NCBI GenBank assembly: GCA_001805375.1
Contig: MHFY01000089.1
Location: forward strand, 19,911-43,988
Source: Omnitrophica WOR_2 bacterium GWA2_47_8
GTDB taxonomy: Bacteria > Omnitrophota > Gorgyraeia > Zapsychrales > GWA2-47-8
Direction: 5' to 3'
Length of the DNA stretch: 24,078 bases
The position numbers and the translations under genes were made by a program. Of the stretch, positions 1-7,778 are shown in pieces. Position 1 is the stretch's first letter. Each line of letters begins with the position of its first letter. The notes below the pieces were generated by a model. The model did no database searches, had not been told where the DNA came from, and worked only from the letters and a program-made list of their open reading frames with translations.

Positions 1-819
1 CTTCACCGCCCCGCTGTTGGAAAATTTTGAGATATAATCTTTCAACTGCTGGATGTTCATCGACGATACGTTGAGCCTCTGGCGCATAAAATCCTGCGGC
101 GATTCTTTGATGTCCATAAGTTTTTCTTCATAAAAAGTGACGGTGGTCGGTGATTGGATGTCTGTCCCGCTGAATTCCGCGATCTGGCAGTTATAGAATT
201 TCCAGATGATCCCGGTCCATTTTCCCTTCCAGGCGTTGATCTTTTCGCGGATATTCTGCTCACCGTCAAACCCTATGATCGTGATCCCCTCGATCTCAAA
301 CGTGTTGGGGTCGAATTTATCGATAAAATAAAGCCGGTTCTTGAGCCCGTAAAAGGTCAAGTTGGTGATCTTGGCCTTGGTGCGGTGCGCGCTGTCATCC
401 TCGTTGACCATGTTGGCGTTCCGGATGCGTTCGGATTTGGCCTGCGCGTTGGGGACGTATTCTTCATTCAGCCAGAAAATAAAAGATGAGACCAGGAGTG
501 CTATGGCGATGGCGGGTCTGGCGATCTTCCAGAAGTTTAAGCCGCTGGTGCGAAGCGCAATGATCTCGTTGCCGTAGTTAAGATGGCTGTAGACAAAAAG
601 TGTGGCGATCAAACAGGCGATCGCTGATGTCTGGGTCAGGATGATGGGGAAAAAGGAGGCGTAATATTGATAGAGCACTGCGAAAGGCACTTTGCGCGAG
701 ATCAGTTCATCCAGGTTGCTGGCGAGATCGATCAGGATATAAAGAAAGCAGAACGCGATGATGGTCGTTAAGTAGATCTGGATGATGGAACCCACGATAT
801 ATCGGTCAATAATGCGCAT
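1..819 (-). CDS. lptG: LPS-export permease LptG-like, YjgP/YjgQ family (C-terminus outside window)
   Basis: The frame is open from an ATG at 817-819 to the left edge, giving 273 residues without a stop. The protein begins MRIIDRYIVGSI and has an N-terminal membrane segment (about residues 10-30), two more hydrophobic segments near 55-75 and 100-120, then a periplasmic beta-rich region. This is the order expected of the YjgP/YjgQ permeases that, with LptB, extract lipopolysaccharide from the inner membrane. The motif NEIIALRTSGL after the second or third segment is the family's coupling-helix region. It starts only 2 bases after the stop of the neighbouring paralogue, so the two are very probably co-translated as an LptF/LptG pair. 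Assigning it as LptG rather than LptF rests on gene order, not on a diagnostic residue. Missing at the edge are the end of the periplasmic domain and the last three membrane segments. Confidence 0.88.
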   Translation of the reverse strand, partial: MRIIDRYIVGSIIQIYLTTIIAFCFLYILIDLASNLDELISRKVPFAVLYQYYASFFPIILTQTSAIACLIATLFVYSHLNYGNEIIALRTSGLNFWKIARPAIAIALLVSSFIFWLNEEYVPNAQAKSERIRNANMVNEDDSAHRTKAKITNLTFYGLKNRLYFIDKFDPNTFEIEGITIIGFDGEQNIREKINAWKGKWTGIIWKFYNCQIAEFSGTDIQSPTTVTFYEEKLMDIKESPQDFMRQRLNVSSMNIQQLKDYISKFSNSGAVK

Positions 820-821
820 TC

Positions 822-1913
822 TTAAGTCCTGGCCAGTTTGTAATTTAAGAAAATGGCAACGATCCCGGCGATGACATTGGGGACCCACATCGCCAGCATA
901 GGCGGGATAGAGGTCTGGATACTGATCGCCTCCGCCCCCAAAGATAATAAATAATAAACAACCGCGCAGCCCATCGCTAACGCGACATTGATGGTCCGTT
1001 CGCGCCTATGCGTGATGACCGCCATGGGAAAGCCTAAGAGGATAAAGAAGAACGAAGCGAACGACCAGGTGATCTTGCGGTGATATTCCGTGTCAATGCG
1101 GCGCGGATCGATAAACAAGCTTTGCAGGCGTTCCCTCTCCTGGGTAAGTTCTTTCAAGGTCATGCTTTTGGGTTTTTTGCTGCCTTCGCCTTCTTCTTTG
1201 GAAATATCCAGCGTCATAAAGTAATTTTTGAAATTGAGTTTGTAAAAATTATCCGGCGTGCGCGGGTCGATCTCATCGGATGTCCCGTCCATGAGCTTGA
1301 TCTTGATCTTGTTTTCACCGGGGATCGGCGTAAATTCACCGCGCTTGGCGATAATGGTGCGGGTGGGCCGGTCATTGGGCTGCGGCTGGTAGATGGTGAC
1401 ATTATAAAGTTTATTATCTTCGATCTTGTGGATAAAAAGAATTTGATTCTTAAAGGAATGGATAAAAATCCCAGCCTCCAGAAGGGCGGTGGGGTTGCTG
1501 GCGCCGAGCTGTTTTAGGACGCGCCTTTGCTCATAATGGGCAAAGGGGATGATCTTTTCATTCAGGATGATGGATATTAAGCTGATGACAACACCCAAGA
1601 TCATCAAAGGGAAAAGGATCTTTTTCGTATGGATGCCGCTGGTGCGGATGGCCAATATCTCGTTATCCGCCGACAAACGGCTGAAGGCCAGGATGATGCT
1701 GATCAGGCACGCCAGGGGCAGCGTATAGCCTAATAATAAGGGAATGTAGAGCAGGAAAACTTTCCCCATCATGGTGATCTTAACGCCCTTATTGATGACG
1801 AGGTTGGCCAATTGGATGAGATTGCCCAAAAGAAAGATACACGTCAGCACGGCCAGTGCCAAAAAGAAGGGCAGGATGCATTCTTTTAAGATATAGCTTC
1901 GTAGTATTCTCAT
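822..1913 (-). CDS. lptF: LPS-export permease LptF-like, YjgP/YjgQ family
   Basis: This 363-residue inner-membrane protein is of normal family length. Visible features are an N-terminal membrane segment (about 12-35), two more (about 52-75 and 98-118), a periplasmic beta-jellyroll-like domain (about 125-265) and three C-terminal membrane segments (about 280-360). The motif NEILAIRTSGIH, near residue 84, is the cytoplasmic coupling helix that contacts LptB. In the known system LptF and LptG form the transmembrane part of the LptB2FG ABC exporter that feeds LPS to LptC and LptA. The gene is followed after 2 bases by a second family member, which supports a heterodimer. No Shine-Dalgarno sequence is evident before the ATG; the upstream gap is occupied by a heptad palindrome. 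An LptF versus LptG swap is the main alternative. Confidence 0.92.
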   Translation of the reverse strand: MRILRSYILKECILPFFLALAVLTCIFLLGNLIQLANLVINKGVKITMMGKVFLLYIPLLLGYTLPLACLISIILAFSRLSADNEILAIRTSGIHTKKILFPLMILGVVISLISIILNEKIIPFAHYEQRRVLKQLGASNPTALLEAGIFIHSFKNQILFIHKIEDNKLYNVTIYQPQPNDRPTRTIIAKRGEFTPIPGENKIKIKLMDGTSDEIDPRTPDNFYKLNFKNYFMTLDISKEEGEGSKKPKSMTLKELTQERERLQSLFIDPRRIDTEYHRKITWSFASFFFILLGFPMAVITHRRERTINVALAMGCAVVYYLLSLGAEAISIQTSIPPMLAMWVPNVIAGIVAIFLNYKLART

Positions 1914-1920
1914 AAAGATC

Positions 1921-1979
1921 GTATCTCGTTGGTCGTGAAGCGTATCTCGTGGCGCTTCACGAACGACGTTTCACGCTTC
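1921..1979. repeat. Heptad palindrome A, GTNNNNC word family
   Basis: This fills the gap between comF and lptF. On the plus strand the left half is four contiguous 7-base words of the form GTNNNNC (1921-1948). The right half carries the complementary words. The best stem pairs 1927-1942 with 1953-1968 at 14 of 16 positions. The 16 bases 1953-1968 recur exactly at 12686-12701 in element H, so the two belong to one dispersed family. Confidence 0.8.
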
Positions 1980-1980
1980 A

Positions 1981-2772
1981 CTATTCTCCGGCGATAGCAA
2001 GAGTTAAAACATCGACGCGTTTGGCCTCGGCCTGCTTCAGGATCCTGGCTGCCTCCGAAACAGTGGCCCCGGTTGTCATTAGATCGTCGACCAGAAGGAT
2101 TTTATTGTTAGAGAATTGAAAAGTTTGTTTTATTCTAAATGCGCCCGCTATGTTTGTCCAGCGGTCTTTTTGGGTTAAACGGGCCTGGTAAGGGGTATTT
2201 TTAACACGGAAAAAGTTGTTGGTGCATAGGGTTAAGTGAAACTGCTCGGCCAGCGTCTGGGCCAGGAGCTCACTCTGGTTATACCCGCGTTCTCGCAGGC
2301 GCACAGAATGGAGCGGGATCGGCACGATACGATCGTAATCGCTAAGATCAATGTGATAGGTGTGGAGGAAAGAGAGGATCCGGTCTTTAAAATAATGCCG
2401 AAGGGATGTCTTCTGTCCGTATTTGAAAAGGTGTAAAAGCCGGCGCATGGTTTCATCATAAACACAGATCCCCCACGCTGAATCAAAGGCGTAAGAATGT
2501 TTTTGGCATTCGGGGCAGAGGGTGTGATCTTCGTTTTCCGTTATGATGAGCTGCCGGGAACATTTTAGGCAAAAAGGAGGGGCATTCTCCTGTATTTTAT
2601 TGTCGCAGTTGAGACAGAGAGACGGAGTCGGGTTTTGCGAGGGGATAAAAGTTTGGCACAAAAGGCAAACGTTGGGGAAGAGGATATTGTTTAATCCGGA
2701 TACCAATCCTCTTAAGTACATGAGCGCCATCGTAACATCTTTTTCCAAAGGTGTCAATTTTTCAGCCCCCAT
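1981..2772 (-). CDS. comF: ComF-family phosphoribosyltransferase-like protein
   Basis: The protein has up to 263 residues. The N-terminal part carries four CxxC pairs (CLLC, CLNC, CLKC, CPEC), a probable zinc-binding region. The C-terminal half is a type I phosphoribosyltransferase fold with the PRPP-binding loop ILLVDDLMTTGAT and the ComF motif VPIPLHSVRLRERGYNQSE. ComF proteins work with the competence DNA-uptake and recombination machinery, and the precise reaction is not established. The start is uncertain. The first ATG (2772) lacks a ribosome site, and ATGs at 2730 or 2721 (MYLRGLVSGL) give an N-terminus closer to the family. A TTGACA box at 2752-2757 on this strand would suit one of the downstream starts. 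The gene lies upstream of lptF on the same strand, separated by a repeat element, and diverges from uup. Confidence 0.9.
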   Translation of the reverse strand: MGAEKLTPLEKDVTMALMYLRGLVSGLNNILFPNVCLLCQTFIPSQNPTPSLCLNCDNKIQENAPPFCLKCSRQLIITENEDHTLCPECQKHSYAFDSAWGICVYDETMRRLLHLFKYGQKTSLRHYFKDRILSFLHTYHIDLSDYDRIVPIPLHSVRLRERGYNQSELLAQTLAEQFHLTLCTNNFFRVKNTPYQARLTQKDRWTNIAGAFRIKQTFQFSNNKILLVDDLMTTGATVSEAARILKQAEAKRVDVLTLAIAGE

Positions 2773-2782
2773 TAGAATTACT

Positions 2783-2810
2783 TTGTTTTATCATTCTCAG
2801 CGTGTATACT
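2783..2810 (+). promoter_or_regulatory. Probable sigma70-type promoter of uup
   Basis: TTGTTT (2783-2788) and TATACT (2805-2810) are separated by 16 bases. A start of transcription 6-8 bases downstream would leave only about 7 bases before the uup ATG at 2824. No Shine-Dalgarno sequence is present, so the message may be nearly leaderless. Confidence 0.55.
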
Positions 2811-2823
2811 GGTACAACTTTTT

Positions 2824-4734
2824 ATGGCACTTATCAGCTTACAGGAAATTTCGGTCGCCTTTGGCGGGCCGCTTCTCTTCGATCATTTAAGCCTTCAGCT
2901 TGAATCCGGCGAGCGCGTGGCTTTACTGGGCCGTAACGGTGTCGGGAAAACGACACTGATGCGGGTCATTGCCGGTCATTCGGGGGTGGACGATGGGAAA
3001 ATCATCCGCCAGCAGGGCATTGAAATTACTCACCTCCCGCAGGAAATCCCGGCCGGCATCAGCGGTAATGTCTTCGATATTGTGGCGTCCGGCCTGGGCA
3101 AGCGAGGCGAACTTTTAAAAGATTATCACCACATCAGCCATCGTCTGCACACGGAACACACAGAAGAATTAATGAACCAGCTGGATCGCGTCCAATCGGA
3201 ATTGGATAAAACCCAGAGCTGGGACATCAGCAATCAGGTCGAGAACGTTATCTCGCATATGAAATTGGACCCGGAGGCGGATTTTGATCAGCTTTCCGGA
3301 GGGCAGAAACGCCGCGTGCTTTTGGCCAAGGCTTTGGTCATCAAGCCGGACATCCTTCTTTTGGATGAACCGACCAACCATTTGGACATCGACTCGATCG
3401 ATTGGCTGGAAGAGTTTTTAAAAGCATATTCCGGAACATTGTTATTTGTGACGCATGACCGCATGTTCATGCGCCATTTGGCCACGCGGATCGTTGAACT
3501 GGACCGGGGGAAAATTTTCAGCTGGAGTTGTGATTATGAAACATTCCTGGCCCGTAAACAGATGGCACTGGACAATGAAGAGGCCCAGCGGCTGGAGTTT
3601 GATAAAAAATTAGCGCAGGAAGAAATTTGGATAAGAAAGGGTGTGAAGGCGCGGCGGACCCGTAATGAAGGCCGAGTAAAAGCGCTCGAGGCCATGCGCG
3701 TTGAAAAGATGGCCCAGCGTCAGGTGATCGGCCAGGTGAATATGCAGGCGCAGGAGTCGCAGCGCTCCGGGCATCTGGTGGCCAAGGTCTCCAATTTGGG
3801 TTATTGGTACGGCGATAAAGTGCTGATCAAAGATTTTTCGACGCAGATCATGCGCGGGGATAAGATCGGGATCATCGGGCCTAACGGGTCCGGCAAGACG
3901 ACATTGTTGCGTTTATTATTAGGAAAACTGGAGCCCTTGCAGGGCAAGGTGCGTTTGGGAACGAACCTGGAGATCTCTTATTACGATCAACTGCGCGAGC
4001 AGTTGGATGAAGAAAAGACCGTGATCGAAAATGTCGGCGGCGGCAGTGAGATCATCGACTTTAACGGTAAACCGCGGCATATCATCGGCTATCTGCAGAA
4101 TTTCCTTTTTTCCCCGCAGCGCGCCCGCACGCCGGTCAAGGTCCTTTCCGGCGGGGAACGCAACCGTATTTTGTTAGCGCGGTTATTCACGAAACCTTCC
4201 AATGTCCTGGTCATGGATGAGCCGACCAATGACCTGGATATCGAAACCTTGGAACTTTTGGAAGAACTTCTGCTGGATTATTCCGGCACGCTTCTTCTGG
4301 TCAGCCATGACCGCGCGTTCTTAAATAATGTGGCCACCAGCACGATGGTCATGGAAGGCGATGGCGTGGTCCACGAATATCCCGGCGGTTATGATGATTG
4401 GTTAAGCCAGTCCAAACAAAGAATTAAAGTAGAACAGGAAAAAGAGGACAGCGCCGTAGATGAACCTCAAGAGAATGTAAAAAAAGAAAAGCCCACCCGC
4501 CGGAAACTTTCCTTTAAAGAAGAAAAAGAATTGGCCGCCCTGACCATCAAGATAGAAACGCTTGAAAAAAAACAGGATGAGCTTTATACGTTGATGTCAG
4601 ACCTGGAATTTTTTAAAAAAACACCTGCCCAGATCAGCGAGGCCAAAGCCCAACTGGAAGAAGTCGAGGAACAACTCCTGGAAGCCTTTCAGCGCTGGGA
4701 AGTCTTGGAAGATACCCGGGATAAATCATCTTGA
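2824..4734 (+). CDS. uup: ABC-F family ATPase, Uup type
   Basis: This is a 636-residue soluble protein with two ABC cassettes. The first has Walker A GRNGVGKTT (36-44), signature LSGGQ (157-161) and Walker B LLLDEPTNHLD (about 178-188). The second has Walker A GPNGSGKTT (352-360), signature LSGGE (441-445) and VMDEPTNDLD from about 463. The linker contains RKGVKARRTRNEGRV, typical of the Uup subgroup, and the last ~90 residues are a charged coiled coil as in Uup C-terminal domains. ABC-F proteins act on ribosomes or, for Uup, also on branched DNA and transposon excision. They are not transporters, and no membrane segment is present. The ATG start is taken because the first beta strand of the cassette follows at once. 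The stop overlaps the -35 box of the next promoter. Confidence 0.93.
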   Translation: MALISLQEISVAFGGPLLFDHLSLQLESGERVALLGRNGVGKTTLMRVIAGHSGVDDGKIIRQQGIEITHLPQEIPAGISGNVFDIVASGLGKRGELLKDYHHISHRLHTEHTEELMNQLDRVQSELDKTQSWDISNQVENVISHMKLDPEADFDQLSGGQKRRVLLAKALVIKPDILLLDEPTNHLDIDSIDWLEEFLKAYSGTLLFVTHDRMFMRHLATRIVELDRGKIFSWSCDYETFLARKQMALDNEEAQRLEFDKKLAQEEIWIRKGVKARRTRNEGRVKALEAMRVEKMAQRQVIGQVNMQAQESQRSGHLVAKVSNLGYWYGDKVLIKDFSTQIMRGDKIGIIGPNGSGKTTLLRLLLGKLEPLQGKVRLGTNLEISYYDQLREQLDEEKTVIENVGGGSEIIDFNGKPRHIIGYLQNFLFSPQRARTPVKVLSGGERNRILLARLFTKPSNVLVMDEPTNDLDIETLELLEELLLDYSGTLLLVSHDRAFLNNVATSTMVMEGDGVVHEYPGGYDDWLSQSKQRIKVEQEKEDSAVDEPQENVKKEKPTRRKLSFKEEKELAALTIKIETLEKKQDELYTLMSDLEFFKKTPAQISEAKAQLEEVEEQLLEAFQRWEVLEDTRDKSS

Positions 4735-4759
4735 AGCTTTAAAAGCTTATCCGTATAAT
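4731..4759 (+). promoter_or_regulatory. Sigma70-type promoter with embedded 15-base palindrome
   Basis: TTGAAG (4731-4736) and a perfect TATAAT (4754-4759) are 17 bases apart. Between and overlapping them, 4734-4748 is a perfect odd palindrome (AAGCTTT, A, AAAGCTT), placed as an operator would be. The promoter overlaps the uup stop codon and points at the small secreted protein, pyrE and maf. Confidence 0.6.
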
Positions 4760-4788
4760 AGTTCCAATATTGCTCAAGTGAGGTGTTC

Positions 4789-5130
4789 ATGATTAGACGA
4801 AAGTCGATTATCCTAGCCGTATTTTTATTTTGTCTGGTTTCAGCGGCCCATGCCTTTCTCTTCGAAGTGCCGATCTTAACTAACGATGAGATCGTAAAAT
4901 TATCTGATGAAAAGTTACGTGATACTTATATCGACGTTATCGTTGAAGTTGAGGCCTTGAAGTCGTTTTATGCCAAAGGCGGGCTTGTCCCAAAAGAATA
5001 TAAGCAGTTCAAAGATATTTTGAAATATCGGATCTATTTGTTTGAGGAAATGAAAAAGCGCAAACTTGAAGTGCCGGGAAGCGAACCCGTGCCGGAACCC
5101 GCGCCCGCTAATTTAGAGATCAAAGAATAG
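4789..5130 (+). CDS. Small secreted protein of unknown function
   Basis: I do not recognise this family. The chosen ATG follows AAGTGAGGT at a good Shine-Dalgarno distance; an in-frame GTG at 4783 lies inside that site and is less likely. The 113-residue product begins with a clear signal peptide: MIRRK, a hydrophobic stretch, then a signal-peptidase I site after AHA at about residue 22. The mature part is mainly helical and charged, with LSDEKLRDTYIDVIVEVEAL and a second helix ending EEMKKRKLE. The tail is a proline and glutamate spacer (EPVPEPAPANLEIKE). It is probably periplasmic. It sits 8 bases before pyrE and shares its promoter, but nothing links it to pyrimidine synthesis. Confidence 0.75.
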   Translation: MIRRKSIILAVFLFCLVSAAHAFLFEVPILTNDEIVKLSDEKLRDTYIDVIVEVEALKSFYAKGGLVPKEYKQFKDILKYRIYLFEEMKKRKLEVPGSEPVPEPAPANLEIKE

Positions 5131-5138
5131 GACCATCC

Positions 5139-5696
5139 ATGCCTACAACCACCATTCAAGATGACAAAGAAAAATTGCTCAAGATCCTGCGCGAGAAGGC
5201 CTTCTTTAAAGAAAAGATCATCCTTTCCTCCGGTAAAGAAAGTGATTATTATCTCGATGCCCGCCGGGTGACGTTGATGGCGGAAGGCGCGTATTTGAGC
5301 GCGAAGATCATTTTAGAGCTGGTCAATAATGAAAAATTTGACGCCATCGGCGGCCCGACCTTAGGCGCGGACCCGATCGTCGGCGCGCTGGGTGTCTTAA
5401 GTTATCAGGCCCAAAAACCGGTCAATACCTTTATCGTCCGTAAAGCCCCCAAAGCCCACGGCAAACAGCAGCAGATCGAAGGCCCGCTTTTGAAAGAAGG
5501 CGCGACCGTTATCCTGATCGATGATGTGGCCACCACCGGCAAGGCTTTTTTAGAATCGATCGATGTTCTGAAAAAAGCCAAGATCAATGTCAAGAAATGT
5601 GTCTGCATCATCGACCGTGACGAAGGGGCAAAAGACGCCTTGGGCAAGGTCGGGTGCGAACTGGTTTCGATATTTAAAGGAAAGGACTTTTTCTAG
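5139..5696 (+). CDS. pyrE: Orotate phosphoribosyltransferase
   Basis: The 185-residue protein has the orotate phosphoribosyltransferase layout. The N-terminal lid begins around residue 12, then come SSGKESDYYLDARRVTL (about 30-46), a GGPTLGADPIVGAL loop (about 70-83), FIVRKAPKAHGKQQQIEG (about 98-115, with the catalytic-loop lysines) and the PRPP-binding motif VILIDDVATTGKA (about 123-135). It transfers the ribose-5-phosphate of PRPP to orotate, making OMP in de novo pyrimidine synthesis. Length is slightly short but typical of the compact bacterial form. It is co-directional with maf downstream; the gap between them contains heptad palindrome B. Confidence 0.92.
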   Translation: MPTTTIQDDKEKLLKILREKAFFKEKIILSSGKESDYYLDARRVTLMAEGAYLSAKIILELVNNEKFDAIGGPTLGADPIVGALGVLSYQAQKPVNTFIVRKAPKAHGKQQQIEGPLLKEGATVILIDDVATTGKAFLESIDVLKKAKINVKKCVCIIDRDEGAKDALGKVGCELVSIFKGKDFF

Positions 5697-5767
5697 AAGT
5701 CAGAGGCCAGAGGCAAGAAGTCAGAATAGCCTTTTCGGACTTCCGATCTCGTACTTCTGACTTCTTT
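5697..5767. repeat. Heptad palindrome B, ARGYCAG word family
   Basis: Four contiguous 7-base words (5697-5724) of the type ARGYCAG form the left arm. Four inverted words fill the right arm to about 5766. The outer ten bases, AGAAGTCAGA and its complement TCTGACTTCT, pair perfectly. The element begins at the pyrE stop codon and ends 8 bases before the maf ATG, so it occupies essentially the whole gap. Confidence 0.8.
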
Positions 5768-5774
5768 AAGTTCT

Positions 5775-6353
5775 ATGAAAAAAATCATCCTCGCGTCCAG
5801 CTCTCCTCAACGGCGAAAGCTTCTTAAACGCTGCGGTATAAAGTTTGTTGTTCACCCCAGCCGGGCCCATGAAGAAACAAACGTCAAAACTACTTGCGCG
5901 GATCTCGTCAAGCACAACGCCCTTTTAAAAGCCAAGGATGTCGCTCTCCACTATAAAGAAGGGCTGGTGATCGGCGCGGACACGCTTGTGTACGACGGGC
6001 ATAAACATATCATCGGCAAACCTAAGGATCTAAAAGAGGCAAAAAGGATCTTAAAACAGCTTTTTTCCCATCCGCATTGGGTTTATACGGGGGTGGCGAT
6101 CCTTGATGCGGCAAGCCAAAAAAGGATCGTGGATTATGAGAAGACAAAGGTCTTCATGAACCATCTTTCCGATGAAGAGATCGGCCGTTACCATAACCGT
6201 GTGTCGCCTTTGGATAAGGCGGGCGGGTTTGATATCGAAGGCCATGGCGGATTGTTTATCCGCAAGATCGAAGGCTGTTACGCCAATGTCATCGGCCTTC
6301 CGATCGCGAAATTACGATTGATGCTGGAGGAATTTGGAGTAAGGATTATATAA
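5775..6353 (+). CDS. maf: Maf-family nucleotide pyrophosphatase
   Basis: The 192-residue protein opens with the Maf signature ASSSPQRRKLL (7-17), which in the family holds the substrate phosphate. It continues with VIGADTLV (about 65-72), carrying the catalytic aspartate region, then GKPKDLKEA, HWVYTGVAI and YANVIGLP near the C-terminus. Maf proteins hydrolyse non-canonical or canonical nucleoside triphosphates to monophosphates and have been linked to septum control. Sequence alone does not decide between the dTTP/UTP (YhdE-like) and the m7GTP (YceF-like) subgroups. No clear ribosome site precedes the ATG. The stop codon overlaps the ATG of the next gene by one base. Confidence 0.92.
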   Translation: MKKIILASSSPQRRKLLKRCGIKFVVHPSRAHEETNVKTTCADLVKHNALLKAKDVALHYKEGLVIGADTLVYDGHKHIIGKPKDLKEAKRILKQLFSHPHWVYTGVAILDAASQKRIVDYEKTKVFMNHLSDEEIGRYHNRVSPLDKAGGFDIEGHGGLFIRKIEGCYANVIGLPIAKLRLMLEEFGVRII

Positions 6354-7201
6354 TGACCAATAAACCAATAACCAATCACCAAATAAATCCCAAGGTTCAA
6401 TGTTCAATTGTAAACTTGAGATTTAGAATTTGGAGATTATTTGGTTATTGTCTCTTGGTCATTGGTTCTTTTGCGGGATGTATCAGTGAATACAATTTAG
6501 CGACCCATCAGGAGGAAACGTTCCTTTTTGACGACGAAAAGGAGATGAAGGTGGGAGAGGCTGTGGCGAAACAATTTGATGAACATTATGAATTAGTGGC
6601 CGATGTGGATGTCAATGAACGGGTGCAGAGGATATTAGATAGGATCGTCGCGGTGTGTGACCGCAAGCAATTGGTCTATACCATCAAGGTGGTTGAAGAA
6701 GACCAAATGAACGCGGTGAGCCTTCCCGGCGGATATATTTATGTTTTTAAAAAGCTGATCGATAAAGTCAAAAGTGACGATGAACTGGCCGGTGTCATTG
6801 CCCATGAAGTCGGGCATGTCGCGGCCAAACACGGCATGAAGCGTCTCCAGTCCTCGTATGGCTATATGCTGCTTCAAGCTATGGCCATAGCCTCACAGGA
6901 CGCCGATGTCGTGGCCGGGGTCCAGACCGCGTATCTGACCCTTATGCTGGCCTATTCGCGGGAGGATGAATTTCAGGCCGATCGATTAGGTGTTAAATAT
7001 TTAAAGGCCGCCGGTTATGACCCTAACGCGATGGCGGCATTTTTAGCCGAGCTGCAAAAAGAGCAGAACAGAGGGCCTCTCCATGAGGTGAATTACTGGC
7101 GCACGCACCCTTATATTCCCGAAAGGATCGCCGTCGTTAATCAGGAAGTCACCGGGAAATTAGAATTTAAAGATTATCTTAATTTAACAGGTCAGCAATA
7201 A
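6353..7201 (+). CDS. M48-family metallopeptidase, probable lipoprotein
   Basis: The frame has up to 282 residues. The zinc site is HEVGH (H151, E152, H155 counted from 6353) in VIAHEVGHVAAKHG. The third ligand is expected in REDEFQADRLG about 60 residues later. Both are typical of M48 peptidases of the BepA/LoiP kind, which do quality control on outer-membrane proteins in the periplasm. The N-terminus contains a hydrophobic stretch ending FAGC, a plausible lipobox, with the cysteine at residue 43. The ATG at 6353 would make an unusually long leader; a TTG at 6416 gives a standard 22-residue lipoprotein signal peptide, so the start is open. The whole leader is encoded by heptad palindrome C. 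Downstream, a DUF192 lipoprotein follows after 6 bases, so the two form an envelope operon. Confidence 0.88.
   Translation: MTNKPITNHQINPKVQCSIVNLRFRIWRLFGYCLLVIGSFAGCISEYNLATHQEETFLFDDEKEMKVGEAVAKQFDEHYELVADVDVNERVQRILDRIVAVCDRKQLVYTIKVVEEDQMNAVSLPGGYIYVFKKLIDKVKSDDELAGVIAHEVGHVAAKHGMKRLQSSYGYMLLQAMAIASQDADVVAGVQTAYLTLMLAYSREDEFQADRLGVKYLKAAGYDPNAMAAFLAELQKEQNRGPLHEVNYWRTHPYIPERIAVVNQEVTGKLEFKDYLNLTGQQ
6355..6467. repeat. Heptad palindrome C, ACCAAT word family, inside a reading frame
   Basis: The left arm (6355-6383) holds words such as GACCAAT and AACCAAT, with one extra base between copies. The right arm (6440-6467) holds four contiguous inverted heptads (TTTGGTT, ATTGTCT, CTTGGTC, ATTGGTT). 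The centre is longer and A/T-rich. Unlike the other elements, it lies within the N-terminal coding part of the M48 gene. Confidence 0.75.
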
Positions 7202-7207
7202 AGAATT

Positions 7208-7651
7208 ATGTCCCCGCTTCGGTATCCCATCCTCAGTCTCGTCTTGATGTTATCTCTCTTTGCCTGCACGGCGAGATCCACGGAAGATCAGGTCTGTTTT
7301 AAAAGAAATTGCGTTGATGTGAGCCTGGCCCAAACACACGAAGCAAGGGAGCAGGGTTTGAAATTTGTAACCCGGTTAGAACCCAACCGCGGGATGTTAT
7401 TCATCTTCCCTAAAAGCGGCCAAAATAATTTTTGGATGAAAGAGACCATGATCCCTCTGGATATTATCTGGATGGATTATGCCCGGCGTATTATTCACAT
7501 CGAACGCAATGTCCCGCCCTGCGCCATTGACCCGTGCCCGACTTACGGCCCTAAAAAGCCCGCCCTTTATGTTTTGGAAGTGAATGCGAACCACGCCCAA
7601 GAAATGGGTTTGCGGCTGGGCGGTGAGTTGGAGTTTAAATTAAAGGACTAA
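7208..7651 (+). CDS. DUF192 family lipoprotein
   Basis: The 147-residue protein starts with a lipoprotein signal peptide: a hydrophobic stretch then LFAC, with the lipid-bearing cysteine at residue 20. The remainder matches the DUF192 family: V-D-V-SLAQTHEAREQGL (the family's 'R-GLM' region), GMLFIFPKSGQNNFWMKETMIPLDIIWMD and LYVLEVNANHAQEMGL. These small beta-rich proteins are widespread in envelopes and archaea; their role is unknown. The gene follows the M48 lipoprotein by 6 bases and ends at heptad palindrome D. Two extra cysteines (CAIDPC) lie in the middle of the domain, where a PC-type motif is usual. Confidence 0.85.
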   Translation: MSPLRYPILSLVLMLSLFACTARSTEDQVCFKRNCVDVSLAQTHEAREQGLKFVTRLEPNRGMLFIFPKSGQNNFWMKETMIPLDIIWMDYARRIIHIERNVPPCAIDPCPTYGPKKPALYVLEVNANHAQEMGLRLGGELEFKLKD

Positions 7652-7655
7652 ATTT

Positions 7656-7724
7656 GATTACACAGATTGAAAAGGCGGATTACGCAGATATCTGCGTAAT
7701 CTGTGTTGTAAAATCTGTGTCATC
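7656..7724. repeat. Heptad palindrome D, GATTACR/CAGATTN word family
   Basis: The element sits between the DUF192 gene and the kinase. Its centre, 7678-7701, is a perfect 24-base palindrome (GATTACGCAGAT and its complement). The flanks carry further copies of the two alternating heptads GATTACR and CAGATTN, with one single-base insertion disturbing the phase. The same word pair forms element E on the other side of the kinase gene. Confidence 0.8.
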
Positions 7725-7740
7725 ATATTTAAAGATTGAA

Positions 7741-7768
7741 TTGAAATTCAGTTAGATGGCTTTATAAT
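7741..7768 (+). promoter_or_regulatory. Probable sigma70-type promoter of the histidine kinase gene
   Basis: TTGAAA (7741-7746) and TATAAT (7763-7768) are separated by 16 bases. The expected transcript start lies only a few bases before the ATG at 7779, and there is no Shine-Dalgarno sequence. Confidence 0.5.
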
Positions 7769-7778
7769 TTAAATATAT

